From the NCBI GenBank assembly GCA_029261555.1, contig JAJDBB010000009.1, positions 1 to 44,894 on the forward strand: 44,894 nt of DNA. The letters are read 5' to 3'. Shown piece by piece: positions 16,780 through 25,466 of this stretch. The translations under genes were made by a program, and so were the position numbers. The notes under the pieces were generated by a model. The model saw only the letters and a list, made by a program, of their open reading frames with translations, was not told where the DNA came from and ran no database searches. The stretch's first letter is position 1; the number at the start of each line of letters is the position of its first letter. Source of the stretch: Nitrospinaceae bacterium. GTDB lineage: Bacteria; Nitrospinota; Nitrospinia; Nitrospinales; JACRGP01.

Positions 16780-16986
16780 TTAACTTTCCCACTTGTGTTG
16801 ATCTTTATGAAGCTCGATCTCGCCCTCGAGCATTTGGATATGCTTTTCACAGTCCTTCATGATGGCGGTATACAACGCCCGGCAACTCTCGTCGTTGGCG
16901 TCGATCATGGCCTGTCGGCAAATGGTCGAAGCTTCTTTGGAGGACGCCAGGGCTTTGATAAGATTTTCGTTGAACTTTTTTGGCAT
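16780..16986 (-). CDS. Small helical cytoplasmic protein upstream of the response regulator
   Basis: A 68-residue protein from ATG 16986 (a TTG nine codons earlier is possible). It is almost entirely predicted helix, with three cysteines, two histidines and many acidic residues: ASSKEASTICRQAMIDAND, then CRALYTAIMKDCEKHIQMLE and a charged tail. The spacing of Glu, Cys and His along two amphipathic helices suggests a four-helix-bundle half or a metal-binding hairpin, but I do not recognise the family. Its stop codon abuts the regulator TTG with no gap, so it is translated with the two-component system and may modulate or report its signal. That role is inference. Confidence 0.65.
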   Translation of the reverse strand: MPKKFNENLIKALASSKEASTICRQAMIDANDESCRALYTAIMKDCEKHIQMLEGEIELHKDQHKWES

Positions 16987-17037
16987 GTAACGGGGCCGGA
17001 AAATATTTAACAATTAATTACGGGTAATAACAGGGCG

Positions 17038-17298
17038 CTATTCCCGCTCGCTTTCAAAACGCTTTTGGAATAACATTTTAACGATCCAAAAACCAAACAC
17101 AATACCAAAAAAGGGAAGCAGGTTGACCATTTCCGCCAACCATACGCCCAGCAAGCCGTAATTACTCCCCAAGTTGGAAAGAATTTTATCTCCAGATTTT
17201 TCGACGGCTAAAAAAATCAAACTGACCACAAGTCCGCAGACAAAGCCAATAAAGCCGCCAAAACCGTAATAGACATATTTCATCGTTTTTTGGTTCAT
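17038..17298 (-). CDS. Small two-helix membrane protein
   Basis: An 86-residue protein from ATG 17298 (a TTG at 17310 and an ATG at 17283 are alternatives). It has two clear membrane segments, around YYGFGGFIGFVCGLVVSLIF and NLLPFFGIVFGFWIVKMLF. These are separated by a short polar loop, and a charged FESERE tail ends the protein. No family is recognised; the glycine-rich first helix is a general packing pattern. It stands at the head of the minus-strand cluster that continues into the small helical gene and the two-component system, behind a candidate promoter. It could be a membrane partner of the kinase, but nothing in the sequence proves it. Confidence 0.6.
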   Translation of the reverse strand: MNQKTMKYVYYGFGGFIGFVCGLVVSLIFLAVEKSGDKILSNLGSNYGLLGVWLAEMVNLLPFFGIVFGFWIVKMLFQKRFESERE

Positions 17299-17335
17299 CG
17301 TCCTGAACAACGCTCCGGTGAATCAGTTACTCCTA

Positions 17336-17363
17336 TTTTTACGATATATACCCTAAAGGTCAA
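17336..17363 (-). promoter_or_regulatory. Candidate sigma-70 promoter for the two-component cluster
   Basis: On the minus strand TTGACC (17363-17358) is followed after 16 bases by TAAAAA (17341-17336). The start of the small membrane protein lies about 38 bases downstream. The -35 is good and the -10 mediocre. Confidence 0.38.
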
Positions 17364-17402
17364 ATTTAATGTAATCCCACAACTCCCATTTAAAAAGAAA
17401 AC

Positions 17403-17720
17403 TCTCCAACTAAATAGTACGAGGAAGGCTCGGTCTATACGGACACTTTGGCCAAAAATGCTACCATCCCCTGTTCTGTTTTAACCAATAAGGCGTTTGG
17501 AGCGAGCCATGTTGCGTTATGGAAACGTTCATAGTGCAGATGACTAGCGATCTGTCCTGGAGCCTGGACTAAACCGATACAGGAAGAAATCACTTGAACA
17601 TTTCTTCCGTAACGATGCGGCGTTCGCCAATCCTGATATTAATGAGTTCCTTGAAAAGGAACGTTTTTATTATACAATCCGTCCTCCGGCAAATAATCTC
17701 TTGCGCCAGAAAAATGTTAA
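17403..17720 (+). pseudogene. Decayed IS1380-family transposase remnant
   Basis: About 105 codons of a DDE transposase can be read only by shifting frame. In order they are: SPT, stop TAG (17415), YEEGSVY, a one-base loss near 17439, GHFGQKCYHPLFCFNQ, a frameshift at 17489-17493, RLERAMLRYGNVHSADD, stop TAG (17545) where the family has Trp, RSVLEPGLNRYRKK, FFRNDAAFANPDINEFLE and YYTIRPPANNLLRQKN. These blocks match the family pattern (CYHPLFVFNQFGDLERCxLRPGNVHSADGWRxVLEP..., then RADAAFANPEIYEFLE...IRLPAN). N- and C-terminal parts are missing and no terminal inverted repeats were seen. It ends about 45 bases before the acyltransferase ATG. The two stops and two frameshifts show it is inactive. 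Confidence 0.85.
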
Positions 17721-17765
17721 TCTGGCTTTAAATTTAATGCTCAGCGCCCCTGTTGAAAATTCCCC

Positions 17766-19190
17766 ATGCTGTTTAACTCACTCACCTTCATTGTCTTTTT
17801 CACCGTTGTCCTTGCGCTTCACTACACAGTTCGATCCTGGGGCGTTCAAAAATTTATTCTCCTTGCCGCCAGTTATATTTTTTACGCCGCATGGAACCCG
17901 CCGTTCGTCATTCTCTTATGGATATCTACCTTGGTCGACTGGTATGTCGCCAAAGCGCTAGACCAGAAAAAAGCCCCCGTTAAACGCAAGTTCCTTTTGA
18001 CTATCAGTCTGGCAGCCAACCTGGGGCTTTTGGGGTTTTTCAAATATGGTGAGTTTATACTGGATAATTTTATCAAACTGATGCATCTGGCAGGCATCCC
18101 CTTTGAAGCGGCCGCGCCTAATATTATTTTGCCTGTAGGAATTTCTTTTTACACTTTCCAGACGCTTTCCTACACGCTGGATGTTTATTTCAAAAAGACG
18201 CAACGTTGCCAGTCCTTTCTGGATTTTGCCCTCTATGTAACTTTCTTTCCTCAACTGGTGGCGGGTCCTATCGTCCGCGCGACAGACTTCCTCCCGCAAT
18301 GCCTGAAACCACGACGTGCCACGAGAGACCAGTTTGGTTGGGGACTTTATTTTATTACCCTGGGCTTATTCCAGAAAGTGGTTCTTGCTGACGGACTACT
18401 TTCATCCGCCTCTGATTCCATTTTCAATCACAAAGACGGCGCTATATATTTTGTCGACGCCTGGCTCGGACTGCTAGCATTCTCGGCGCAAATCTTCTGT
18501 GACTTTGCCGGTTATTCCACTTGCGCTATCGGCGTAGCGCTTTGTCTCGGGTTCATTCTGCCGGATAATTTTCGTTCTCCATATGCCGCAGTCGGATTCT
18601 CAGATTTCTGGCGGCGCTGGCATATCTCGCTTTCCAGCTGGTTGCGCGACTACCTTTATATTCCTCTCGGAGGCAACCGGACTGGAACTCTGCGTACATT
18701 GTTTAATCTTATGTTCACCATGTTCCTGGGCGGACTCTGGCATGGCGCATCCTGGACTTTTGTTGCCTGGGGATTATTACACGGAATATATCTTATAACT
18801 GAACATCTGCTAAGGGAGTTTGTTCCTAAAATGCAGTGGGTGGGGACTATGTTGGGCCGGTTTGTACTGGGCCAGCTCACGTTTATCATGGTCAGTCTCG
18901 CCTGGGTGTTTTTTCGTTCGGCAGATTTTTCTTCCGCCTGGAATCTTTTAAGATCGCTATTTGATTATTCAGGTAGTGGAGCGCAATTACTTTCCTCTCT
19001 GGATATTGCGCAAGTGGTGATTGTAATAACAGGGCTTCTCGCGTCACATTGGTATTTGCACGAAAAACGTCTGGAACACGCCATGCAGGACTTGCCTGCC
19101 TGGTGGGTAGTTACCGTTTGGACAACCATGCTTTTTGGTCTAATCTTAATGCAGGGAGGGGGCAATGCCTTCATCTACTTCCAGTTTTAA
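17766..19190 (+). CDS. MBOAT-family O-acyltransferase (AlgI/DltB-like)
   Basis: A 474-residue polytopic membrane protein. The MBOAT signature is clear: LPVGISFYTFQTLSYTLDVY, FFPQLVAGPIVRATDFLPQ, DFAGYSTCAIGVALCLG, SDFWRRWHISLSSWLRDYLY and the active-site histidine in GGLWHGASWTF. The family moves acyl groups, usually acetyl, across the inner membrane onto extracellular polysaccharide, as AlgI does for alginate. The downstream SGNH gene overlaps by 26 bases and is the likely periplasmic partner. The ATG lacks a Shine-Dalgarno sequence and sits just after the transposase remnant, so the original promoter may have been replaced. Third-position use looks less GC-rich than that of neighbours (by eye), consistent with acquisition. 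Confidence 0.93.
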   Translation: MLFNSLTFIVFFTVVLALHYTVRSWGVQKFILLAASYIFYAAWNPPFVILLWISTLVDWYVAKALDQKKAPVKRKFLLTISLAANLGLLGFFKYGEFILDNFIKLMHLAGIPFEAAAPNIILPVGISFYTFQTLSYTLDVYFKKTQRCQSFLDFALYVTFFPQLVAGPIVRATDFLPQCLKPRRATRDQFGWGLYFITLGLFQKVVLADGLLSSASDSIFNHKDGAIYFVDAWLGLLAFSAQIFCDFAGYSTCAIGVALCLGFILPDNFRSPYAAVGFSDFWRRWHISLSSWLRDYLYIPLGGNRTGTLRTLFNLMFTMFLGGLWHGASWTFVAWGLLHGIYLITEHLLREFVPKMQWVGTMLGRFVLGQLTFIMVSLAWVFFRSADFSSAWNLLRSLFDYSGSGAQLLSSLDIAQVVIVITGLLASHWYLHEKRLEHAMQDLPAWWVVTVWTTMLFGLILMQGGGNAFIYFQF

Positions 19191-20265
19191 GTCCTACGAA
19201 CTCAAGCGGATCATACCCAAACACCACTGGATTCTGCTGGCATTGCTCAGCCTTGCGTTCACTACAATGATTACCCTCGGCTGGGAACTGTATTGTCGGA
19301 ACCTCGGTTACGCGCCCACTTTGAATGACACTAAGGATTTATGGGCCAGCCAAAGGTCTCTGGTCGATCAGGATCCGACCCGAACTGTGTTGATTGGTTC
19401 ATCACGAATGTTGTTCGACTTTGATATGGACGTCTATGAAAAAGGGATGGAGGAACGTCCGTTACAACTCTCCACCGTCGGCACTAACCCAGGTCCTTAC
19501 CTTGAAGACCTTGCTGAGCATCCTGAATATTCAGGAACCGTTATCGTTGGCGTAACGCCCGGCCTGTTCTTTGCTCCAGGCGGTCCGCCTGTGAAAAGTC
19601 CAACAAATCACCTCAAGCGATTCAGGGATTGGAGTCCGACCCAGCGCGTCGGACACTATTTAGGGATGATACTTGAACGCCGGCTGGCGTTTTTGAATCA
19701 GGGCGACCTAACGCTCAATAAACTGCTAGACAAACTAAAACTGTCTAATCGTGAAAAAGTGAAAGGTCATCCTGAACTCCCGCCCTATTTTCATATAGTC
19801 GGTGAGGATCGGCAGGGCGGCATGACCGATATCGCCGAATCGGATACGGATTTACAAAAGCGTATTCAACAGATATGGATTCCACTATTCACCCCCCCTC
19901 CCGCGCCAAAAGATAAAAGTAAAGATGAAGCCAAGGCAGATCGAAAAAAACAGGTCAACAAAATTTTGGAAAACACAAAATCCCGGGTAAATAAAATTCG
20001 AAGCCGTGGCGGTAAGGTAGTCTTCATACGTCTACCTTCCACCTCCAAATTGCGTGACGTCGAAAATAAATACACGCCGCGCGCGGATTATTGGGACCGA
20101 ATTCTGAAAGTCACCGCAACGCCCGGAATTCATTTTGAGGATTTTGAGGAGCTGAGCGGATTCAACTGTCCCGAATGGTCCCACCTAACCAAAGCAAACG
20201 GCACAGAATTCACCCGCCGATTGATCCCTCTGTTCAAAGAATTACGAAATTCAGGCAAGATGTAA
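19165..20265 (+). CDS. SGNH-hydrolase-like membrane-anchored partner of the O-acyltransferase
   Basis: A 366-residue protein with one N-terminal membrane helix (about 22-40) and a large periplasmic part. The nucleophile block is LIGSSR (G78-S79-S80-R81). A late block reads CPEWSHLTKANG, giving a catalytic histidine at H340 with an acidic residue three before it (Glu instead of the usual Asp). A charged linker of about 25 residues (PPPAPKDKSKDEAKADRK) lies near 250-275. The pattern fits the AlgJ/AlgX-like SGNH proteins that complete polysaccharide O-acetylation with MBOAT proteins. The start ATG at 19165 has GGAGGGGG before it and overlaps the acyltransferase, so the two are translationally linked. 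The exact acceptor is unknown. Confidence 0.8.
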   Translation: MPSSTSSFKSYELKRIIPKHHWILLALLSLAFTTMITLGWELYCRNLGYAPTLNDTKDLWASQRSLVDQDPTRTVLIGSSRMLFDFDMDVYEKGMEERPLQLSTVGTNPGPYLEDLAEHPEYSGTVIVGVTPGLFFAPGGPPVKSPTNHLKRFRDWSPTQRVGHYLGMILERRLAFLNQGDLTLNKLLDKLKLSNREKVKGHPELPPYFHIVGEDRQGGMTDIAESDTDLQKRIQQIWIPLFTPPPAPKDKSKDEAKADRKKQVNKILENTKSRVNKIRSRGGKVVFIRLPSTSKLRDVENKYTPRADYWDRILKVTATPGIHFEDFEELSGFNCPEWSHLTKANGTEFTRRLIPLFKELRNSGKM

Positions 20266-20411
20266 AATTATTTAAAGCAACATTTCAGGAGATATTCGAC
20301 ACTTCATTCCGAGGAAAAGCGGCAATACTTAAATATCTCTTGCTCCATACATCATTGACTCGACCCCCGATATTCATACCAGAAGTTATGTTAATGTCAT
20401 GAATATAAGCA

Positions 20412-20428
20412 GGGTTTAGGATAAACCC
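20412..20428. other. Hairpin in the SDR leader
   Basis: GGGTTTA and TAAACCC flank the three bases GGA, a perfect 7-bp stem, followed at once by GGGGTAACCC. It lies 30 bases before the SDR start codon. No T tract follows, so this is a leader structure rather than a clear terminator; its role is unknown. Confidence 0.4.
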
Positions 20429-20458
20429 GGGGTAACCCAAAATCATTCAGGACGATCC

Positions 20459-21199
20459 ATGAGACTAAAAAATAAAATCGCTATTATTACCGGAGGTGGA
20501 ACGGGGATCGGCCTGGCATGCGCCAGACTCTTTTGCCAGGAGGGCGCCCGCGTCGCTTTATTTGGCAGAAGAAGCGACCGGCTGGAACAGGCGGTCGACG
20601 AACTGGGCGAATCCGCTATCGCAGTCGCAGGGGATATTTCCGGAAAAGAGGATATCGACCGGTTGGTCGGCCAAGCCCTGGAAACCTGGGGCCGCGTCGA
20701 CATTCTGGTGAACAGCGCCGGAACCTACGGCGGTTCTCCGGTCCACGAAACCAGCGACGGGGATTGGGATCGCGTTATGAACGTCAACATGGGAGGCGTC
20801 TTTAAACTGACCCGGCGCGTTCTCCCGGTCATGGTGCAACAAAATTCTGGAAGCATCGTCCATATCAGTTCGATATTGGGCCTGGTCGCCGCGCCGGAAG
20901 TTTCTGCCTACGCCGCTTCCAAGGCCGCTCTCATTCAGTTCTCCCGTTGCGTCGCGGCGGAATACGGGGGCCGAGGAATTCGCTCCAACGCCGTTTGCCC
21001 CGGATTGATCGAAACGGAAATGACCGCCGAATTGATGGCCGATAAGGATCTGATGCGGGAATGGAGCAAAAATTATCCCATTGGACGGTTTGGAGTTCCC
21101 GTAGACGTGGCCGCCTGTTGTTTATTTCTGGCCGGCGACGAAGCTTCGTTTATCACCGGGGCTACGGTTCCCGTCGACGGAGGCTATACCGCCTTATAG
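20459..21199 (+). CDS. Short-chain dehydrogenase/reductase (FabG-like)
   Basis: A 246-residue classical SDR. The NAD(P)-binding motif is TGGGTGIG (residues 11-18), with a GRRSDR segment after beta-2 that favours NADPH. NSAG follows, and the catalytic tetrad shows N in NVNMGGV, S in HISSILG and Y-K in YAASK. PGLIETEM and VPVDGGYTAL finish the fold. It resembles 3-oxoacyl-ACP reductase, but the stand-alone position with no acyl carrier or ketosynthase neighbours means the substrate is open. AGGAC stands before the ATG. The upstream gap of 193 bases separates it from the SGNH gene. Confidence 0.9.
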   Translation: MRLKNKIAIITGGGTGIGLACARLFCQEGARVALFGRRSDRLEQAVDELGESAIAVAGDISGKEDIDRLVGQALETWGRVDILVNSAGTYGGSPVHETSDGDWDRVMNVNMGGVFKLTRRVLPVMVQQNSGSIVHISSILGLVAAPEVSAYAASKAALIQFSRCVAAEYGGRGIRSNAVCPGLIETEMTAELMADKDLMREWSKNYPIGRFGVPVDVAACCLFLAGDEASFITGATVPVDGGYTAL

Positions 21200-21205
21200 T
21201 CGGGC

Positions 21206-21234
21206 TTGACGGCATAACCCGCAAAGAATAAAAT
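21206..21234 (+). promoter_or_regulatory. Strong sigma-70-like promoter for gatB
   Basis: TTGACG (21206-21211), a 17-base spacer, then TAAAAT (21229-21234). Both hexamers differ by one base from consensus and the spacing is ideal. Transcription would start near 21241, giving an 85-base leader before the gatB TTG. Confidence 0.6.
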
Positions 21235-21325
21235 AACTTAAAACACAACCTCGCAATCGAAGCAGGTCCGCCGCAAACTCATTAACTCGTTACCTGCCTG
21301 AAAATTTGCCACAAGGAATCCATTT

Positions 21326-22771
21326 TTGAATTACGAAACCGTTATTGGCCTGGAAGTTCATTGCCAGCTCAAAACCAAAACCAAGATTTTTTGCTCCTGC
21401 TCTAACGAGTTTGGCAAAACTCCCAACGAAAATACCTGCCCCATTTGCCTGGGCATGCCGGGCGTTCTGCCGGTTCTCAACAAGAAGGCGGTGGACTACG
21501 CCGTTCGAGCTGGGTTAGCGACGCATTGCAAAATTGAGCCGATGAACCGGTTTGCCAGAAAAAATTATTTTTACCCCGATCTGCCCAAGGGATATCAGGT
21601 TTCCCAGTTCGAGCATCCATTGGCAACTGGCGGTTATGTCAACATCCTGATCGACGGCGAAAAGAAAAAAATCAATTTGACCCGGATTCACATGGAGGAG
21701 GATGCCGGGAAACTGGTGCACGGCGAGAACATGGGGAACCCAAGCGCCAGTTACGTTGATTACAATCGAACGGGCGTACCGTTGATCGAAATCGTCAGCG
21801 AACCCGACCTGCGTTCCTCAAAAGAGGCCAGGGCTTATATGATGGAATTAAAAACAATTCTGGAATATGCGGGAGTCAGCGATTGCAATATGGAGCAGGG
21901 AAGTTTGCGTTGCGACGCCAACGTTTCCCTGAGGCCCGTTGGCCGGGAGGAATTGGGAACCCGCGCCGAAATTAAAAATATAAACTCGTTCAAGTTTGTG
22001 CAAAAGGCCGTCGACTACGAAGTGGAACGGCAAACGAGCCTGCTCGAACAGGGCGACAAGGTGGTCCAGGAGACGCGGCTGTACGATTCCGATCGCGGCG
22101 TCACCTTTTCCATGCGCAGTAAAGAAGAGGCGCATGATTACCGTTATTTTCCGGAGCCGGACCTTGTTCCCGTGGTTTTTGACGAAGCCCGCGTGGAGGA
22201 AATTGCCAAATCTCTGCCCGAACTTCCGGAAAGTAAAAGGGAGCGCTTTTCGTCGGAATACGGCGTCCCCGCCTACGACGCGCAGGTACTCACCGCCTCC
22301 CGGCCCCTGGCGGATTTCTACGAGGAAACCGTCAAACTTCACAACAATCCCAAGGCGGTCAGCAACTGGATGATGGGGGATTTATTGCGGGAACTAAAAA
22401 ACGACGACCAGGAAATCCAGGACTGTAAATTGACTCCCCGACTTCTGGCCGACATGCTGAATTTGATCGAAGCGGGAACAATCAACGGAAAAATTGCCAA
22501 AACAGTTTTTAAAGAAATGTACGACGACGGCGCCGAACCCGCCGTCATCGTTAAAGAAAAGGGTCTCGGCCAAATCGCCGACGAGGCTTCCATTGAAAAA
22601 CTGGTCGATCAGATTTTGATAGACAATCCTCAACAAACAACAGACTATCGCAACGGTAAGGAAAAGTTGATGGGATATTTCGTGGGGCAAGTGATGAAGG
22701 CTAGCAAGGGCCAGGCCAACCCCGCTTTGGCCAACAAATTATTGAAACAAAAACTTGGAGGAGGATCGTGA
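21326..22771 (+). CDS. gatB: Asp-tRNA(Asn)/Glu-tRNA(Gln) amidotransferase subunit B
   Basis: Subunit B of GatCAB, which phosphorylates and amidates misacylated Glu-tRNA(Gln) or Asp-tRNA(Asn). At 481 residues it is full length. The catalytic cradle begins [13 protein letters not shown], with a zinc site formed by CSCSNEFG and [46 protein letters not shown] and [11 protein letters not shown] follow, then the helical and GatB/Yqey tail to the C-terminus. The start is TTG at 21326 with AAGGA nine bases upstream; the family N-terminus [10 protein letters not shown] fits exactly. gatA and gatC are not in the window. The stop overlaps the next gene as GTGA. Confidence 0.96.
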   Translation: MNYETVIGLEVHCQLKTKTKIFCSCSNEFGKTPNENTCPICLGMPGVLPVLNKKAVDYAVRAGLATHCKIEPMNRFARKNYFYPDLPKGYQVSQFEHPLATGGYVNILIDGEKKKINLTRIHMEEDAGKLVHGENMGNPSASYVDYNRTGVPLIEIVSEPDLRSSKEARAYMMELKTILEYAGVSDCNMEQGSLRCDANVSLRPVGREELGTRAEIKNINSFKFVQKAVDYEVERQTSLLEQGDKVVQETRLYDSDRGVTFSMRSKEEAHDYRYFPEPDLVPVVFDEARVEEIAKSLPELPESKRERFSSEYGVPAYDAQVLTASRPLADFYEETVKLHNNPKAVSNWMMGDLLRELKNDDQEIQDCKLTPRLLADMLNLIEAGTINGKIAKTVFKEMYDDGAEPAVIVKEKGLGQIADEASIEKLVDQILIDNPQQTTDYRNGKEKLMGYFVGQVMKASKGQANPALANKLLKQKLGGGS

Positions 22772-23349
22772 CGCCTTTCATTAAAAAGCGCTCGTTGATT
22801 AAATTTATCTTGGGATGGACGAGCGGGTTTCTACTGTTTGCGGCGATCGTTTCAATCCCGGCGTTTGTCGGCGCGGAAAACTTCGCCCCTGCGGAAAACC
22901 AGGTCTGGTCGGAGGACAAACGATTCCTGGACAACGGAGACGGAACCATCACGGATACTCAAACGAGTTTGATGTGGATGAAACAGGACGCGTATCAGCA
23001 TACCGGCCATTGGCTGAACTGGATGGAGGCGTTTAAATATGTCGAGGAATTGAACGCCCAGGGATTCGCTAAGTACCGGGACTGGTACATTCCTACTAAA
23101 AAAGAATTGCAGACGCTTTTCGACGCCAACAAAAATAACGGTTCCCAGGTCGGGCGCGAAATGAAAATCCATATGGATCCAATTTTCGCCAAAGACGGGT
23201 CGGGTTCTCATTGGGCAGTGGAGACTAACGGAAGGCGCAATGCGTTCGGAGTTGTTTTCAACCACGGCGAATCTTTTTCCGCCTTTAAAAAGTCCCGCTC
23301 TCGTAAATCCGTTCGTGCGGTTCGGCCGGCTGGACCAAAATCCCCATGA
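22768..23349 (+). CDS. Exported DUF1566-domain protein
   Basis: A 193-residue protein with an N-terminal signal or anchor helix (residues 13-36, [20 protein letters not shown]) and a DUF1566 domain: [20 protein letters not shown], then [19 protein letters not shown] and a closing [12 protein letters not shown]1566 is a C-type-lectin or FGE-like fold common in secreted bacterial proteins; its function is not generally known, though ligand binding is often assumed. The GTG start overlaps the gatB stop and has GGAGGAGG upstream, a very strong binding site. There is no lipobox cysteine, so it is either periplasmic or membrane-anchored. The TPR protein follows after 26 bases. Confidence 0.83.
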   Translation: MTPFIKKRSLIKFILGWTSGFLLFAAIVSIPAFVGAENFAPAENQVWSEDKRFLDNGDGTITDTQTSLMWMKQDAYQHTGHWLNWMEAFKYVEELNAQGFAKYRDWYIPTKKELQTLFDANKNNGSQVGREMKIHMDPIFAKDGSGSHWAVETNGRRNAFGVVFNHGESFSAFKKSRSRKSVRAVRPAGPKSP

Positions 23350-23375
23350 ACTTAAACTTTTGAAACGGATGATGT

Positions 23376-24992
23376 ATGAAAAAACTATTTAGCCTGATTT
23401 TCCTGACGTCGATTTTCATCCCTGCGCTGCCTTCGGTTTGCTTGGCGACTTTCCCCGGCGAGCCCATAATTACCTGGCGCTACGATCAGGAAAAAGAAAA
23501 ATTCGATCCGCAAATATTGGAAGTCTTGGCTCTGGCGAAAGAAAAAAAATTTGAGGACGCGCGGAAAATTCTGGAGACCAAAATGCGGGAGGCCAAAAAC
23601 GAGGCCACGCCCACAATTTTGATGGGGATCCTGTTCAATGAAACGGGCGATTATAAACAGTCGCTCTTGAAACTTCGGGAAGGCGCGGCGACTCAACGAA
23701 GGCATCCAGCGCTGAATTTCGGGTATTGCCAGACGTACCGCAACCTGGGAATGAGCGCTCTTTCATTGCGCTCCTGCCAGATCGCTGTTGAACAGCATCC
23801 GGACAGCCCGGAAACGCATTTCGAATACGCAAAGACTCTTGCTGCCATGGGGGACATGGAAACCTCAAACAAGGAACTTGTCCGAGCGGAAGAATTGGAT
23901 AGGGCCAATTCTATTTATCCCTTTGAACGGGCGATGAACTATTTTTACTTGAACCAGTTGGACTCTGCGGAAAAGGCCCTCCTTCAGGTTTTGCAAACCA
24001 ACCCCAACGATTTGAAAGCCGCGTATCAGCTTAGTTTTCTCTATGCGCTTCAAAAAAAGACTGCGCAATCCAAAACCTACATCGACAAAATTCTGAATTC
24101 GGGAAAAAACGATCCCAACGTCCGTTCGGCAAAAAACCTCATGGACTATATCAATAAGGACGCCCTCGACCGACTCCCCGGAAAGACCGTTCCGCATGAA
24201 TATCATTTGAAACGCTCCCAGGCGATGTACCGGGCAGGGAAATACGGATTGTCGCTGATGGAAATTGAAACCGCGGCGAAATTAAAACCGGACGATTTGA
24301 AGATTAGGGAAATCCAGGTAGGACTGTACAGCCTCCTTTTTCGCCTCCTAGAAACAGAAACCGCCGTTCGCGTTTTGATCGACAACCCAAAAACGGCCGC
24401 GGGTTTAAAGGCGCGGAGTTATCAGGAACTGGGAGACCTCATGCTCCTCCAGGGGCGACTCAAAGACGCTCGCAAATTCTATGAAAATTCCAAGGCCCAG
24501 GGCGACCCCAACCAACTATCGGAAATTTCCTTGAAGGAGTTCCCCAAAGAAGACTCAAAGGCTCGATATGTAATCGACCAGGACGACGTCTACATTCAGC
24601 CCGAGAATTCCCTCAACCACAAGGGTGAGATCTTCGCCTTTTACGGAATGCACGAAAGAGCCGTCGCCGTTTACTCGATGGTTTTGCAGATGAATCCCGA
24701 TCATTTGATTACCAAACTAAACATGGCAACGTCCTTTTATCATCAAGCCAAATACAACCAGGCGATCGGGCTTCTGGAAAAAATACTGCTGTCCCAATCC
24801 AACCACAAACATATATTGGCTCATCGCCTACTCCTGGCGCAGGCTTACGTGAAAAGCGGAAAATTCAAATCGGGAATTGAGCACCTTGATCGAGCGGTCC
24901 AATTAAATCCAAGCGTGAAGGCCGCCATCAAAAAGAATCCCGTCTTTAAGGCTCTCGACGAGGAACCTGATTACCAAAAATTAATTCAATAA
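23376..24992 (+). CDS. Large exported TPR protein
   Basis: A 538-residue protein with a signal peptide (MKKLFSLIFLTSIFIPALP, cleavage near residue 24, CLA) and tetratricopeptide-like repeats along nearly its full length. Recognisable repeat wording includes ALAKEKKFEDARKILETKM, NFGYCQTYRNLGMSALSLRS, AKTLAAMGDMETSNKELVRA, LNMATSFYHQAKYNQAIGLL and AYVKSGKFKSGIEHLDRAVQ. It most likely acts as a periplasmic scaffold; the partner is unknown. It lies between the DUF1566 gene and the peroxiredoxin with short gaps, suggesting a gatB-led transcript, though such a grouping is probably fortuitous in function. Confidence 0.82.
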   Translation: MKKLFSLIFLTSIFIPALPSVCLATFPGEPIITWRYDQEKEKFDPQILEVLALAKEKKFEDARKILETKMREAKNEATPTILMGILFNETGDYKQSLLKLREGAATQRRHPALNFGYCQTYRNLGMSALSLRSCQIAVEQHPDSPETHFEYAKTLAAMGDMETSNKELVRAEELDRANSIYPFERAMNYFYLNQLDSAEKALLQVLQTNPNDLKAAYQLSFLYALQKKTAQSKTYIDKILNSGKNDPNVRSAKNLMDYINKDALDRLPGKTVPHEYHLKRSQAMYRAGKYGLSLMEIETAAKLKPDDLKIREIQVGLYSLLFRLLETETAVRVLIDNPKTAAGLKARSYQELGDLMLLQGRLKDARKFYENSKAQGDPNQLSEISLKEFPKEDSKARYVIDQDDVYIQPENSLNHKGEIFAFYGMHERAVAVYSMVLQMNPDHLITKLNMATSFYHQAKYNQAIGLLEKILLSQSNHKHILAHRLLLAQAYVKSGKFKSGIEHLDRAVQLNPSVKAAIKKNPVFKALDEEPDYQKLIQ

Positions 24993-25001
24993 GGAATCGT
25001 C

Positions 25002-25466
25002 ATGTTAAAGGAAGGAAAAAAATCCCCGGATTTTACGGCCCTGGACCAAAACGGCTCGAAGGTAAAACTAAGCTCGTTCAAAGGCAAGAAGAACGTGATC
25101 CTCTATTTTTATCCCAAGGACATGACCCCGGGGTGCACCACGGAGGCCTGCGATTTTCGCGATCACTTTCCGCGTTTTAAAAGCACGGAAATTTTAGGAG
25201 TGAGCATCGACCCCATCGAACGCCATCAAAAGTTCATCGAAAAACACGACCTGCCCTTCACACTCCTCAGCGATCCAGACAAAAAACTGGTCGAAAAATA
25301 CGGCGTTTGGCAGGAGAAAAAATTATACGGAAAAACGTTTATGGGAATCGTCCGCTCCACGTTCATCATCGACAAAAAGGGCGTGCTCAGAAAAGCTTAT
25401 CCCAAGGTCAAGGTCAAAGGCCACGTGGAAGAAGTTTTGGAGTTCCTGAAAGAACTCAAGGATTAA
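25002..25466 (+). CDS. bcp: Thioredoxin-dependent thiol peroxidase (Bcp/PrxQ)
   Basis: A 154-residue peroxiredoxin of the Bcp/PrxQ group that reduces hydroperoxides with thioredoxin as electron donor. The active site reads [19 protein letters not shown], with peroxidatic C45 and the resolving C50 five residues later, the pattern of atypical two-cysteine PrxQ. The Thr and Arg of the catalytic triad are present (T42, and R in the later VRSTF). AAGGA precedes the ATG at 25002 by about six bases. Its stop codon overlaps the stop of the convergent peptidase gene in a shared TTAA. Confidence 0.95.
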   Translation: MLKEGKKSPDFTALDQNGSKVKLSSFKGKKNVILYFYPKDMTPGCTTEACDFRDHFPRFKSTEILGVSIDPIERHQKFIEKHDLPFTLLSDPDKKLVEKYGVWQEKKLYGKTFMGIVRSTFIIDKKGVLRKAYPKVKVKGHVEEVLEFLKELKD

